Part shown: positions 8,265-18,081 of the stretch, piece by piece
Layout: each line of letters starts with the position of its first letter
How positions within the stretch are numbered: position 1 is the stretch's first letter
NCBI RefSeq assembly: GCF_009760405.1
Contig: NZ_WRPP01000008.1
Coordinates: 220,836-284,835 of the forward strand
Origin: Nocardia terrae
Lineage (GTDB): Bacteria; Actinomycetota; Actinomycetes; Mycobacteriales; Mycobacteriaceae
Reading direction: 5' to 3'
Length of the DNA stretch: 64,000 bases
Program-made: the position numbers and the translations under genes
Notes under the pieces: model-generated
The model's input: only the letters and a program-made list of their open reading frames with translations
The model's database searches: none
What the model was told of the DNA's origin: nothing

Positions 8265-8576
8265 CGCGATCCCCTAACCACTACCCGCCCGGCACGAGCG
8301 GCCCCCGCCAAACGACGAGACAACTGGCGCGACGCCACCTCGGAGCCGGGCGAACATCTTCCCCCACGAACGGACCCGCGCTTCCGGCCCGACTCGAATT
8401 CATCGAGTGGCGGCGGCTGGTGGAGGCGGGCACGGCGACCGGGCGCAGCGTGGCAGTCCCGGCTCGGGCCGACCGCCGGAGATGCGGACGGTGGATCGCC
8501 AGCAGCCACGGCTTCAAGAAACCTACCGGGAGCGCCCACGAACAGTCGGCGGTCCCGGTCAGGCATCGGGATCAGC
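8265..8576. other. Intergenic stretch without recognisable gene
   Basis: This 312-bp gap between gcvT and the GNAT gene holds no convincing reading frame or RNA. The only notable item is a second copy of the 14-mer ATTCATCGAGTGGC (8398-8411) seen at the hairpin near 6176. The promoter of the GNAT gene must lie in its left part. Confidence 0.6.
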
Positions 8577-9677
8577 TCAGGCCGTGCGGGTTTCGACGAA
8601 CGGGGGCTTGATGACCTCGCAGCGGAGGCGGCGGCCGCGGACGTCGACCTCGACCTGGTCGCCGGGGTTGATGCCGGCGGCGGTGTCGATGAGGGCGAGG
8701 GCGATGCCGACCTTGAGGGTGGGCGAGAAGGTGCCGGAGGTGGTTTCGCCGATCTGGTCGTCGCCGCGCATGACGGTCTGGCCCTGGCGGAGGACGCCCT
8801 TGTCGATGGCCTTGAGGCCCAGCAGGATTCGGCGGGGTCCGGCGGCCTTTTCGGCTTCCAGGGCCGACTTGCCCCAGAATTCGGGCTTCTTCCAGCCGAT
8901 GGCCCAGCCGGTGCGGGCCTGCAGGGGCGAAATGTCCAGGGACAGTTCGTGTCCGTGCAGGGGGTAACCCATTTCGGTGCGCAGGGTGTCGCGCGCGCCG
9001 AGACCGGCGGGCTGGCCGCCGGCGGCCTGGACCTCGGCGACCAGGGCGCGGAAGACGGCCTCGGCGTCGTCCCAGCGGGGCAACAGCTCGTAGCCGTGCT
9101 CGCCGGTGTAGCCGGTGCGGCACACGCGAACCGGGCGGCCGTCCCATTCGGCGTCGGTGTAGGCCATGTATTCCATGTCGGTGGGCAGGCCGAGCTTGGC
9201 CAGCACCTCCGCGGAACGCGGGCCCTGGACGGCGAACACGGCGTAGCCGCGGTGCTCGTCGGTGATGGTGATGCCCTCGGGCACGACCTTCTGCAGCTCG
9301 GCGACCACGGTGGCGGTGTTGGCGGCGTTGGGCACGAGGAAGATCTCGTCATCGCTGACGTAGTAGGCGATGAGGTCGTCGATGACCCCGCCCTCGGGGG
9401 TGCAGCACAGCGTGTACTGCGCCTTGCCGGGGCGAATCCGGTTCAGGTCATTGGTGAGCGCCGAGTTGACGAAGGCCGCGGCGCCCGGCCCCTTCACGGT
9501 CGCCTTGCCGAGGTGGCTGACGTCGAACAGGCCGACGGTCGCGCGCACCGCGGTGTGCTCGCCGACGGTGCCCGCATACGAAACCGGCATCTCCCACCCC
9601 CCGAACGGCGCGAAGCTGGCTCCCAGCTCGACATGAACAGCGTGGATGGGTCCCTGCAGCAGTTTCTCGTCGGTCAC
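8577..9677 (-). CDS. gcvT: Glycine cleavage system aminomethyltransferase (T protein)
   Basis: A 366-aa folate-dependent aminomethyltransferase that releases ammonia and transfers the methylene group to tetrahydrofolate in the glycine cleavage complex. The hallmark N-terminal segments FGGWEMPVSYAG and GLFDVSHLGKATVKGPGA are present, as are the folate-binding YTGEHGYELL and the C-terminal GETTSGTFSPTL. The length is normal. No other gcv genes and no glycine riboswitch are seen nearby; the next upstream gene on the strand ends only 60 bp away. Confidence 0.95.
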   Translation of the reverse strand: MTDEKLLQGPIHAVHVELGASFAPFGGWEMPVSYAGTVGEHTAVRATVGLFDVSHLGKATVKGPGAAAFVNSALTNDLNRIRPGKAQYTLCCTPEGGVIDDLIAYYVSDDEIFLVPNAANTATVVAELQKVVPEGITITDEHRGYAVFAVQGPRSAEVLAKLGLPTDMEYMAYTDAEWDGRPVRVCRTGYTGEHGYELLPRWDDAEAVFRALVAEVQAAGGQPAGLGARDTLRTEMGYPLHGHELSLDISPLQARTGWAIGWKKPEFWGKSALEAEKAAGPRRILLGLKAIDKGVLRQGQTVMRGDDQIGETTSGTFSPTLKVGIALALIDTAAGINPGDQVEVDVRGRRLRCEVIKPPFVETRTA

Positions 9678-9737
9678 CCGAAGCAGCTTATCGGTATCGC
9701 GACGAGACCCCGCGCCGCGCCGCGAACCGTGACGTTC

Positions 9738-10007
9738 TCAGTGCTGCGACTGCTGGAAGCAGGCGACGTCGTACTGCGACTGCGGCGAGTAATGCGCTCC
9801 GCCGGTTCCACCGTTCTGACTGTTGATGCCCGGTTCGTTGAACGGCGACCCCGGGCTGTTGGCCGAGCCGCCGGGGGTGTTCGGTTCCAACGCTTGGCAG
9901 GACTGGTCCGGGGGCCCGGTCTGCCCGGTCGGGGTCGCGACAGCTGGGGCCGCGAACACCGCACCGGTTGCGACAACGATTGCCGCGGTCGCGATGATTC
10001 TGCGCAT
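9738..10007 (-). CDS. Small secreted protein (89 aa)
   Basis: From ATG 10007, which is preceded by the strong ribosome binding site AAGGAGG, the product has a clear Sec signal peptide (MRRIIATAAIVVATGAVFAAPAVA) with an AVA cleavage site. A Gly/Pro/Asn-rich mature part follows, with two cysteines (DQSCQALEPN and VACFQQ) that may form a disulfide. Small exported proteins of this pattern recur in nocardiae and mycobacteria; the function is unknown. Confidence 0.7.
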   Translation of the reverse strand: MRRIIATAAIVVATGAVFAAPAVATPTGQTGPPDQSCQALEPNTPGGSANSPGSPFNEPGINSQNGGTGGAHYSPQSQYDVACFQQSQH

Positions 10008-10095
10008 CACCGCCTCCTTGCTGGTAGCGATATGGACTACACGATTCATCGCGACCAGAGGTTCGGCAATTACACGGCAATTCTCGTTTCAGTCG

Positions 10096-11112
10096 TCATC
10101 GGAGGCCGAGACTGCGCGCGATTCCCGGCCATGCTTTGTGAAAGTCAATCTGCCAGGAAGGCCAATTGTGGCCGCCGCCGGACAGATAATCGAAGGCGGC
10201 CGGGATATCAACGGCTTCCAGGCCGGATTGCAGAGCGCGCGTGCAGGTTTCGACAGTGGACTCCAAAGCGGTGCTGGACGCCCCGACCTGTCCCCCGCCC
10301 GCCCCGGCCGGGTTCGCACCGGTTCCAGCGGCGATATGGAGGTCGATGCCACGCAATTTCTCGAGGTTGGCGGGCGTCGAGGGATCGTTGGCAGTCCACG
10401 CCGGTGCACCGTCGAATCCCCAGATGTTCCAGGGATTTCCGCCACCGGAGACCACCACGGCCTGCAGGAACCGGCGGCCCGGATCGGTACCGGTCTGCGC
10501 GCAGCCACTGAAAGAACCGACACTCTGGTAAAGATCAGGGGCCGATTCGGCGAGCGCGAGCGCGGATGTCGCCGACATCGACACTCCCACAATGGCATTG
10601 CGCCCGGAGGCATCCAGCGCATCGTCGAGGACGGGCGGTAATTCCCGGGTGAGGAACGTGGTCCACTTGTTGCGGCCGAGCATGGGATCGTCCGACTGCC
10701 AGTCGGTGTAATACGTGTACCGGCCATCGAGCACGTTCACCACGTTCACGTTCTGATCAGCCAGATAGTCGACGACATCGGTGCGGGTCTCCCAGGAAAC
10801 CTCGGAGCCGTTGCCATCGACGCCATCCTCCGCGCCATTGAGCAGATACAGCGTCGGCCGGGGAACCGAATTATCGGCGGCACGAATGACCGAGAGCTCG
10901 ACGGTCCGATTCATCGCGGCCGAATATACGAAAACACTCGATTTCCGGTCGTCCTGCCGAACCACATGATCGATATGCGACCCGTCCGCTGCCGCCGCAT
11001 CGGAATTCACAGGTTCCACCGCGGCAGCCATCCCTGGCATCGACGCGAAAACCGTCGCCATCAGTGCGATTCCCACCGCTACCCACCGGCGTCGGCCACG
11101 CGTACTCGTCAT
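10096..11112 (-). CDS. Secreted esterase of the Ag85/mycolyltransferase-like family
   Basis: From ATG 11112 the product is 338 aa with a signal peptide (RRRWVAVGIALMATVFASMPGMAAA). The mature part is an alpha/beta-hydrolase of the esterase D/antigen 85 type, with RPTLYLLNGAEDG near the start, nucleophile-elbow serine in AIVGVSMSATSAL, and a C-terminal histidine in SGGGHNWPSWQIDF. Ag85-type enzymes transfer mycolates to trehalose or arabinogalactan in the cell envelope. Whether this is a true mycolyltransferase or another esterase cannot be decided here. Confidence 0.85.
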   Translation of the reverse strand: MTSTRGRRRWVAVGIALMATVFASMPGMAAAVEPVNSDAAAADGSHIDHVVRQDDRKSSVFVYSAAMNRTVELSVIRAADNSVPRPTLYLLNGAEDGVDGNGSEVSWETRTDVVDYLADQNVNVVNVLDGRYTYYTDWQSDDPMLGRNKWTTFLTRELPPVLDDALDASGRNAIVGVSMSATSALALAESAPDLYQSVGSFSGCAQTGTDPGRRFLQAVVVSGGGNPWNIWGFDGAPAWTANDPSTPANLEKLRGIDLHIAAGTGANPAGAGGGQVGASSTALESTVETCTRALQSGLEAVDIPAAFDYLSGGGHNWPSWQIDFHKAWPGIARSLGLR

Positions 11113-11293
11113 ATCCGCCTCGATCCCATCCAAACGTCCCCCACCTTCTCTACCCAGCCCGCCACGACCGTGCAACGACGTACAACTCACACCCATCAGC
11201 GGAGTTGCCCCATTGCCAGAGCATGCCGACCCCTCGATCGGACCGTGGAGCTGCTGGTGAGCATCGAGCGGGCCGCGCAGCGGTCCCGAGGAG

Positions 11294-12412
11294 TCACGCC
11301 GTGTCACTCGTCTCGAGGCGACCGGTTTCCCTGCCGAGGACGGCGAGGAACCCAGCCTCGTCCATGACCTCGATGCGCTGGCCGCGCGTCTGCAGTTCGG
11401 CGACCCGGCGCGCCTTGGTCGTGGTGAATGCGCCGGGATCAGCGCCCTGGAAGCCGTCGCCGATGACCAGTCGTGTCGTACGCCGGGTGACGTTCCGGGC
11501 GGGGGTCGCGCCGCAGGCGGCGATCGCGTTCCAGGCTTCCTGCCGCGTCATGGCCGCGAGATCGCCTGTGAAAACGATGATTTCGCCGTAGAGCGGATGG
11601 GACGGGTCGCCACCGACGACTTCCGGAAGCACCAATTCCGCACGGCCGAACCAGGATCGGCGTGACGACGCCTCGGTCGAGACCGCACCCGATGCCGCAC
11701 GATCGGAGGTGCGCGCGGGCCGGCTGCCAGCGGACGCCGACGAACCCGACGCCTGTCCGCTCGACGCCGACATCCGCGCTTTCCACCGCCCGCCCGCCGA
11801 CGTCTGCGCGGACGGCCCGGTGGCCCGAGAGCTCTGCGGCGTCTGCTCGACGCGCAGGGGACGTTCGACCACCATCCGCTCGAGCGCGGACAGCGAATCG
11901 ACGCCCGCGCGGGCGGCCAAGGCGATCACGATATCGGCCGCCGCCGCGGCATCGGCCGCCGCGTCGTGGTGGTTGGTGAAGTCGATGCCGAGGGCGGCCG
12001 CCACATTCGGCAGGCGATAGCTGTCGAGGTTCAGGTGGCGGCGCGCGAGTGCCAGGCTGCAGCCGAATGACCAGGCGGGTGCCTGAATCCCGCTGCGGCC
12101 GCATGCTTCTCGGATGGCTCCGCTGTCGAACCCCGCATTGTGGGCGATGACCGGTAGCTCACCCACCAGCCCGACCACCTCCGGCCACCGCTGCGCGAAC
12201 TCCGGCTGGTCGGCGACCATGGCCGCGGAGATCCCATGCACGCGAATGTTGTGCCAGTTGAAGAAGTCGAGCCCCGCGGGCGGTCGGCACAGCCACGACG
12301 CGGTGTCCCCGCGCCGCCCGTCCCGAACCACCGTGACACCGACCGCGCAGATACTGCCCCGCGCGGAATTCGCGGTCTCGACATCGATAGCGGCGAACGA
12401 CAATCCCGCCAT
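11294..12412 (-). CDS. DnaQ-like 3'-5' exonuclease with C-terminal BRCT domain
   Basis: A 372-aa protein. The N-terminal DEDDh exonuclease domain (about residues 1-165) shows ExoI FAAIDVETANS, ExoII IAHNAGFDSGAI and the HHDAAADAAAAADI segment carrying the catalytic His/Asp. A Ser/Ala-rich linker leads to a BRCT domain (about 285-365) with EIIVFTGDLAAMTRQEA and TTRLVIGDGF. This exonuclease-BRCT architecture is common in actinobacteria and is assumed to act in DNA repair or proofreading. The gene starts 2 bp after the stop of the upstream gene, so the two are probably co-transcribed. Confidence 0.88.
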   Translation of the reverse strand: MAGLSFAAIDVETANSARGSICAVGVTVVRDGRRGDTASWLCRPPAGLDFFNWHNIRVHGISAAMVADQPEFAQRWPEVVGLVGELPVIAHNAGFDSGAIREACGRSGIQAPAWSFGCSLALARRHLNLDSYRLPNVAAALGIDFTNHHDAAADAAAAADIVIALAARAGVDSLSALERMVVERPLRVEQTPQSSRATGPSAQTSAGGRWKARMSASSGQASGSSASAGSRPARTSDRAASGAVSTEASSRRSWFGRAELVLPEVVGGDPSHPLYGEIIVFTGDLAAMTRQEAWNAIAACGATPARNVTRRTTRLVIGDGFQGADPGAFTTTKARRVAELQTRGQRIEVMDEAGFLAVLGRETGRLETSDTA

Positions 12413-12414
12413 AC

Positions 12415-12951
12415 TCACCGCACCGCGAGCGGCAACGGCCGCGCGACGGAACCACCGAGCTCCACCAGAAACGCGCGGGCCAACCGCAGCGATTCGAACG
12501 CCGCCCACGCATCGGCCAGCTCCGCCAGCCCCCGGGCCAGCGTGAGCACCGGCCGAATGTAGTCGTCGACGACATCGACCTGGCTGTCCGTCAGCGACAC
12601 CTCCTCCGGGGGCACGATGACCGGCCACTGCGGCCGGATCAGCTTCCCGCCCGCGGCCTGATGCTCATCGAACTTCTCATCCGCGGATTCGATTGCGGCG
12701 CGCACGGTTTCCACCGTGGCATCAACGTCGACAATCCCCGCGGTACCGCCGACCCGAGCATCATCGGTCACCACCACCGGGTAACCCCGCGTGAGACTCT
12801 CGATCTCCGCGACCCGCGACCGCTCCAGCACCCAAGCGCCCGATAGCCGCGACTCCCCCAGCGCCGCCCCCACATTCACATGCCAGATGACCAGCCGCTC
12901 CTCGGCCGCACCCAGCACCGTCAGGGGATGAAGGTCGAACGAGGCAACCAT
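12415..12951 (-). CDS. Hypothetical protein upstream of the exonuclease
   Basis: A 178-aa soluble protein without a family I can name. It begins MVASFDLHPLTVLG and contains RSRVAEIESLTRGYPVVVTDD and a helical C-terminal half (TLARGLAELADAWAAFESL). Its stop lies 2 bp before the exonuclease start, which points to a functional link with that nuclease. No membrane segment or signal peptide. Confidence 0.65.
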   Translation of the reverse strand: MVASFDLHPLTVLGAAEERLVIWHVNVGAALGESRLSGAWVLERSRVAEIESLTRGYPVVVTDDARVGGTAGIVDVDATVETVRAAIESADEKFDEHQAAGGKLIRPQWPVIVPPEEVSLTDSQVDVVDDYIRPVLTLARGLAELADAWAAFESLRLARAFLVELGGSVARPLPLAVR

Positions 12952-13293
12952 GACGCTCCACGGTGGTAGCGGACAGATACCGGGTTACGTTAGAGCATCC
13001 CCCCGACAAACTTTCAGGAACCCCGCTCGAATCCTCAACGGAGCCAAACAGTTCCGACCGACCGGTGTCGCTCCCGGGACATCGACCGAGACACCCCTGA
13101 TGACCGCGCTGTTCGCGAGCGCCGAGGTCGGCGACGCGGTTCGCGACGACCGAAGCGGGTCAGGGCGGCGAGCTGTTCGAGAGTGCCAAGCTCGGTGAGG
13201 TACAGCGCCGAACGCCCGCGCGCCGCAATGCCACCCCTGATCCGGCGCGTGGAATAGTTCGCACGGACAGCGCCCCCGCGACACGGAGGATCC
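12952..13293. other. Intergenic stretch between divergent genes
   Basis: This 342-bp region separates the exonuclease operon from the DUF3311/symporter operon and must hold both promoters. The minus strand carries a short coding-like frame (about 13140-13200, reading LTELGTLEQLAALTRFG) without a believable start or family, possibly a fragment. A good ribosome binding site (GGAGGA) for the DUF3311 gene sits at 13286-13291. Confidence 0.5.
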
Positions 13294-13629
13294 ATGTCCG
13301 ACCCGGCTTCACCCGCCGTCCCCCTGCGCCGCCGTGGCCCCGCGCTGCTACTCCTAGCGCTACCCGGGGCCCTCTACTGCTCGGCCCCTGTCGTCGCCAA
13401 CCGCATCGAACCCCGGATCCTCGGCATCCCGTTCCTGATCGCCTATCTCATCGCCGTGACGATTCTGACCGGCCCACTGATCTGGCTCGTCGCCCGCTTC
13501 GACCCCGCATACCGTTCCGGCGCGCCGGAATTCATCCCCGCCGACCCCTCCGCGGCATCGGGCGAATCTCCCGAATCATCGACCCCCGGCATCACCCGCC
13601 CCAACGGCGAAGCCGAGGACCCCCGATGA
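13294..13629 (+). CDS. DUF3311 small membrane protein
   Basis: A 111-aa protein with two membrane segments (ALLLLALPGALYCSAPVVAN and FLIAYLIAVTILTGPLIWLV) and the RIEPRILGIPF motif typical of DUF3311. These proteins are usually encoded immediately upstream of a sodium:solute symporter and are thought to be an accessory subunit. Here the symporter ATG overlaps the stop (ATGA, 13626-13629). Confidence 0.88.
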   Translation: MSDPASPAVPLRRRGPALLLLALPGALYCSAPVVANRIEPRILGIPFLIAYLIAVTILTGPLIWLVARFDPAYRSGAPEFIPADPSAASGESPESSTPGITRPNGEAEDPR

Positions 13630-15095
13630 GCGGCCACGCGACAGTAGCGGTATCCCTGTTCGCGACCGCCATGCTCGCCACGGTCGCGATCGGCGTCCTC
13701 TCCGCCCGCGGCCGAGCCCGCTCCCTGTCCGAATGGTCCATCACCGAACGCGGCCTCGGCACCCTCTTCGTCCTGGTCCTGATGGCCGGCGAAAGCTACA
13801 CCAGCTTCTCGTTCCTCGGCGCGGCCGGCTGGTCCTACCGCTACGGCATCCCGATCTTCTACCTGATCGCGTACCTGAGCACCGGCCTGGCCGTCGCCTA
13901 CCTCGTAGCCCCCGCCCTGTGGACCTACTGCGCCCGCCACCACCTGGTCTCGATCGCCGACATCGCCGAACACCGTTTCCGCTCACGCCCTTTGGGCATC
14001 GCAGTCGCTCTGATCTGCACGATCTTCCTGGTGCCCTACGTACAGCTCCAGATCCAGGGCATGGGCGTAGTCGTCAACGCCATGTCCTACGGCGCAATCA
14101 ACCTGAAAACAGCCGCCGTCATCTCATTCATAGTCGCCGAAACCTTCATCCTGACCTCAGGCCTACGCGGCTCAGCCTGGGTCAGCGTCCTCAAGGACAG
14201 CCTCGCAGTCCTGTCGATCGCCATCCTCGCGATCTACATCCCCTGGCACTACTTCCACGGCCCGAGCGAGCTTCTGAACCGTCTCGTGGCCGAAAAGCCC
14301 AACTGGCTGACTTTCCCCGGCGCGGGCGGCGGCACCTTCGGCGCCTCTTGGTTCGTCTCCACCATCCTCCTGAACGCCATCACCATCTGCGTCTTCCCGA
14401 CCACAGTCGCCGGCTACCTCTCCGCCAAATCCCCAAACGCCCTCCGCCGCAACTCAATCCTCCTCCCCTGGTACCAGGTCCTCCTCCTGATCCCCATCTT
14501 GATCGGGGCAGCGGCGCTGTTCGCCGCCCCGGCCTTGAAAAACCCCGACCTGGCCCTCTTCACCCTGGTAACCGACTCCCTCCCCTCCCCGATCGTCGCC
14601 TTGATCGGCACAGCCGGCGCCCTCTCCGCCATCGTCCCCATGAGCGTCTTCCTCATCGCCATCGGAACCCTCTGCGGCCGAACAATCCTCGGCGGCGGCC
14701 TCCACGGCAACGCCACCGATTCCCGCCAACGCCGCGCCTCCCAACTAATCGGTCTCCTCGTCGGCCTGCTTGCCTTGGGCGGAGCCGTCCTCTACCCGAA
14801 GCTCCTCGTCAACCTCTCAGTCCTCTCCTACGAGGGCATCGCCCAACTGGTCCCCGCAGTCCTGCTAGGCCTCTACTGGCGCCGTCTGACCGCTATCGGC
14901 GTCGGCGCAGGCCTCCTCACCGGTGGCGCCATCGTCCTCCTACTCCACGCCACCGGTTACGACCCGCTCTTCGGAGTGAACGGCGGCTTGTTCGCCCTGG
15001 CGGCAAACCTGGCGGTTGCCGCAGCGATCTCCCGACAATCGGAGCCTGCTGACAATTTGCCGCTCACCGCAAGGCAGGCGGTCAACAAGGCATAA
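13626..15095 (+). CDS. Sodium:solute symporter (SSS family)
   Basis: A 489-aa polytopic membrane transporter with about 13 hydrophobic segments. The N-terminal ERGLGTLFVLVLMAGESYTSFSFLG region matches SSS transporters that are paired with DUF3311 subunits. It is expected to import an organic solute (for instance a carboxylate or pantothenate-like compound) with Na+; the substrate is not determinable. It is translationally coupled to the DUF3311 gene. Confidence 0.9.
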   Translation: MSGHATVAVSLFATAMLATVAIGVLSARGRARSLSEWSITERGLGTLFVLVLMAGESYTSFSFLGAAGWSYRYGIPIFYLIAYLSTGLAVAYLVAPALWTYCARHHLVSIADIAEHRFRSRPLGIAVALICTIFLVPYVQLQIQGMGVVVNAMSYGAINLKTAAVISFIVAETFILTSGLRGSAWVSVLKDSLAVLSIAILAIYIPWHYFHGPSELLNRLVAEKPNWLTFPGAGGGTFGASWFVSTILLNAITICVFPTTVAGYLSAKSPNALRRNSILLPWYQVLLLIPILIGAAALFAAPALKNPDLALFTLVTDSLPSPIVALIGTAGALSAIVPMSVFLIAIGTLCGRTILGGGLHGNATDSRQRRASQLIGLLVGLLALGGAVLYPKLLVNLSVLSYEGIAQLVPAVLLGLYWRRLTAIGVGAGLLTGGAIVLLLHATGYDPLFGVNGGLFALAANLAVAAAISRQSEPADNLPLTARQAVNKA

Positions 15096-15217
15096 CGACC
15101 CACCCGGCGACTCTTTCAAGCACGCTTATCTGGCAAGATTCAGATTCAAGGCATGACTTCAAACCTGATCGGAGTCATTTCCAGAAGATTGCTGATGATC
15201 AGAGGGGCGGCTGCAGC

Positions 15218-15529
15218 ATGTTCCAGGCCGATATCGACGAACTCAAGAAGCTGGCCACAACAGTGACCTCGGTCGGCGACGAGATCGACAACCTGGACGT
15301 TCGCACGACCGGGGACAAGGTCGGCGACGCGCTCCCCGGCATTCCGATCGGTGCGGCCTGCTCGCAGGCGGGCGAGTACACCGAGGGCGCGTGGCTACGC
15401 ATCGCCGAACGCATGCGCACGCTCGCCGGAATCGTCAATCAGTGCGCCGACGACATCAAGGTCACCGACACCGAGTTCAAGAACCGCCTCGAACAAATGC
15501 ACTTCTTCCGCACCGGGGATACCGCCTGA
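15218..15529 (+). CDS. EspC-like type VII secretion target
   Basis: A 103-aa helical protein of the ESX EspC family size and pattern: MFQADIDELKKLATTVTSVG, then GEYTEGAWLRIAERMRTLAG and a helical end. Such proteins fold as a helical hairpin and are exported by, or act with, ESX type VII secretion. It opens a four-gene operon: the next gene starts in the overlap TGATG at 15527-15531. An AGAGGGG ribosome binding site precedes ATG 15218. Confidence 0.75.
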   Translation: MFQADIDELKKLATTVTSVGDEIDNLDVRTTGDKVGDALPGIPIGAACSQAGEYTEGAWLRIAERMRTLAGIVNQCADDIKVTDTEFKNRLEQMHFFRTGDTA

Positions 15530-18081
15530 TGCCGGGCCGTAAGGATGTCGAGAGCTGGAAGCCCGAGAAGCTATCGGAGTGGGCGACCGAGCTCGATGCC
15601 AAGACGACCAGCTACGAAGGCCAACTCGACCGCAGCGTCACACAATTTCGCGGCACCGACTGGTCCGGCAATGCCTATCTCGCCGCGTATGACCGATTCG
15701 GTGAAGAGCACGACGAGGGCTTCAAACTCTCGCAGGAGATCCGGGACGTCTCGACGGCGCTGCGTACCGCGGACAGTCGCCTCGCCGACGAACGACGCGT
15801 CCTGCTCGGGCGCGTGTCCGATGCCGAGCACGACGGCGACTGCCCTGTCGGACTGACCGTCGACGATGGCTGGAAGGTTCACGCCAAGCCGTACACCGCG
15901 AGCGATTATTCCGACCAGGACAAGAAGAAGATCCAGGAGCGGATCGACCACCACCAGGGCTTGATCGATACCGCGAAATCCGGCCTGCTGACCGCGGTCG
16001 GCGAAGTGATCGCCGGAATCGTCAACGCCTCGAACAACGTTCGGACCCGCGGCGATCAACTCGGCAGTGGAATCGATACACCGTCTCTGACCAAGGTCGA
16101 TCCGGCCGAGCTCGGCCGCAAAGACGGCGAGGACGTCTCCGATGGGAAACTGTCCGACAAGAAGATCGCACAGATCGCAGACCGTCTCGCCGGAACGAGC
16201 CTGCCGCCGGATCAATTGGCGATCCTGGCCAAAGGCGGCGAGATCACGGTCCCGCAATCGACCATGGACTACCTATCGAACTTCTACGACAAGGCCGGCC
16301 GCGACGGCCTGTGGCAGCTCTCGGATTCCCTGAAAGCCAACGGATCACCGCAAGCTCTCCAGCTGCGGCAGGAACTGATCAACAACATGCTGACCCTCTC
16401 CAACGAGAAGGTTGTCACCCGAGGACCCGATGGCCAGGTCGCCGATCGCGGCGGCTACAACAAGCTGAACTCGGAAGTCCGCGAAATGATCGGCACCCGA
16501 CCGAAGGTCGGCGGCGCACCGGACTCCAACACCCGTGACCTTCCCGACGACTACCGCGCTGTCATGTGGGGGAAAGGCCCGATCGACGACCGCCACGCCC
16601 TGTTCGACTACACCGAGGACATGGTCAAATTCGGCCGCTTCCTCAACAGCGGCGATCCAAACTACATACCGGGTCAGCGCCTCGGGGTGGAACTGGAACG
16701 CCAAGCCGCACATCAGATCTGGATATCCGACCACGGCGGCTACGCCCCGTACAAGTCGGCAACCCTGGAAGAATCGGACTGGGTTCGCAACACCGACCAC
16801 AGCGCTCAGGACTTCCTCAGCGTGGGTGCCCGCAACCACGAAGCCACCTACGCCACGCTCACGGGGCACGGCAGCGATGAATTGTTCGGCAAAGGGGTCC
16901 CGGGCCAGAGCTTCGAACCATACGACCCCAAGGTCGTCAACTCGATGTTCCAGCACAAGAATTGGGACGATGGCGGCAAGGCAATCGGCTCGATGGTCGA
17001 CTGGATCGGGACCGACTCCCACGATCTGGGCCCCGATGGCAAGCCCACGCTGCAGGCGCTACACGCCCGCGAGACACTCACCCGACTACCCGGGATCTTC
17101 GCACCGCTGGAAGCACCGCAGGATCCCGCGCATCACGGGGACCAGCCACAACTGAATCGCAGTGGTGGTGTGCTCGACCACGACAAGTTCGTGAAGACCA
17201 CCGACGCATTCGTCGCCAATCCGGAGCTGTCCCGTGCCTTGGCGCACGCGATGGGCTCGAACATCGACGCGTTTGCCGACGCGACGAATCTACCCAAGAC
17301 CGCCTATCTTCCAGAGGTCGGCGAAGCTCAACTCCAAGTGACAGACGCCAACCGCCTGCTGTTCCTCGCCAGCCAATCCGACCAGGGCCGACTGACATTG
17401 GAAGTCGCACGGCAGTCCTACGAAACCCAAATCCTGAACCAAGCGTTCACCCAGCACGATCTGCCGCCGGGTGAGTACGCGAAGTCGTCGCTGCAGCAGT
17501 TGGCGAGCCTCGACGGCCGGTTCACCAACGCCGCACAGAATGCTCTGAGCTATCAGGACAACAACAGCATCCACGAATACAACAGCAAGATGCAGGATAT
17601 CTACGAGAAGAAGAAAGCTGCCGCCGAGATCGTGGCGAAGGTCGGTCAAAGCTCGCTCGGGTTCACTCCCGGCGGCGAGGTGAGTTCGAAGGTATCCGAC
17701 GTTCTGGGAGACAAGGTCACGGAAAGTCTGATCAGCAAGTTCATTCCCGAGCCGCACAAAATGGAAGTGCAGTATCCGAACGCGACCGAGATCAACGAGG
17801 CAGGAATACGCCATTTTCGCCAGGAACTGCTGGATACGGCACATGACACCGGCAGGCTGCCCCACAATCTGATCGACGAGCACACGGGTCAAGCCGTCAA
17901 TCTGAGCGATTCTTTGGATCGACCCGAGCGCGATTCCGTTCAGGCATACCTCGATTCAGAGGGATTCGGACAGTTCCTGACCGACTACGGCCAAACGCAC
18001 GGGATCGAGGTACTCCAGGGCATCGGACAGAACGGCACCAGCCTGTCGGTCATCCTGTACGGCAAGGAGAATCAACTTTGA
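15529..18081 (+). CDS. Large ESX-associated protein (TPR-repeat-region family)
   Basis: An 850-aa protein whose ATG overlaps the stop of the EspC-like gene. The N-terminal 120 residues look like a WXG100-type helical domain (SWKPEKLSEWATELDAK, then FRGTDWSGNAYLAAYDRFGEE). The long central and C-terminal parts are mainly helical with no catalytic motif I recognise (NFYDKAGRDGLWQLSDSLK, FLNSGDPNYIPG). It fits the family annotated in mycobacteria and nocardiae as TPR repeat region-containing protein, found beside EspC genes. It is probably a secreted or surface partner of the EspC-like protein; the function is unknown. Confidence 0.7.
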   Translation: MPGRKDVESWKPEKLSEWATELDAKTTSYEGQLDRSVTQFRGTDWSGNAYLAAYDRFGEEHDEGFKLSQEIRDVSTALRTADSRLADERRVLLGRVSDAEHDGDCPVGLTVDDGWKVHAKPYTASDYSDQDKKKIQERIDHHQGLIDTAKSGLLTAVGEVIAGIVNASNNVRTRGDQLGSGIDTPSLTKVDPAELGRKDGEDVSDGKLSDKKIAQIADRLAGTSLPPDQLAILAKGGEITVPQSTMDYLSNFYDKAGRDGLWQLSDSLKANGSPQALQLRQELINNMLTLSNEKVVTRGPDGQVADRGGYNKLNSEVREMIGTRPKVGGAPDSNTRDLPDDYRAVMWGKGPIDDRHALFDYTEDMVKFGRFLNSGDPNYIPGQRLGVELERQAAHQIWISDHGGYAPYKSATLEESDWVRNTDHSAQDFLSVGARNHEATYATLTGHGSDELFGKGVPGQSFEPYDPKVVNSMFQHKNWDDGGKAIGSMVDWIGTDSHDLGPDGKPTLQALHARETLTRLPGIFAPLEAPQDPAHHGDQPQLNRSGGVLDHDKFVKTTDAFVANPELSRALAHAMGSNIDAFADATNLPKTAYLPEVGEAQLQVTDANRLLFLASQSDQGRLTLEVARQSYETQILNQAFTQHDLPPGEYAKSSLQQLASLDGRFTNAAQNALSYQDNNSIHEYNSKMQDIYEKKKAAAEIVAKVGQSSLGFTPGGEVSSKVSDVLGDKVTESLISKFIPEPHKMEVQYPNATEINEAGIRHFRQELLDTAHDTGRLPHNLIDEHTGQAVNLSDSLDRPERDSVQAYLDSEGFGQFLTDYGQTHGIEVLQGIGQNGTSLSVILYGKENQL

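Noticed and set aside
8577..9677. Possible glycine riboswitch before gcvT
   Set aside because: Only 60 bp separate gcvT from the preceding gene on the same strand and no tandem aptamer-like structure is visible.
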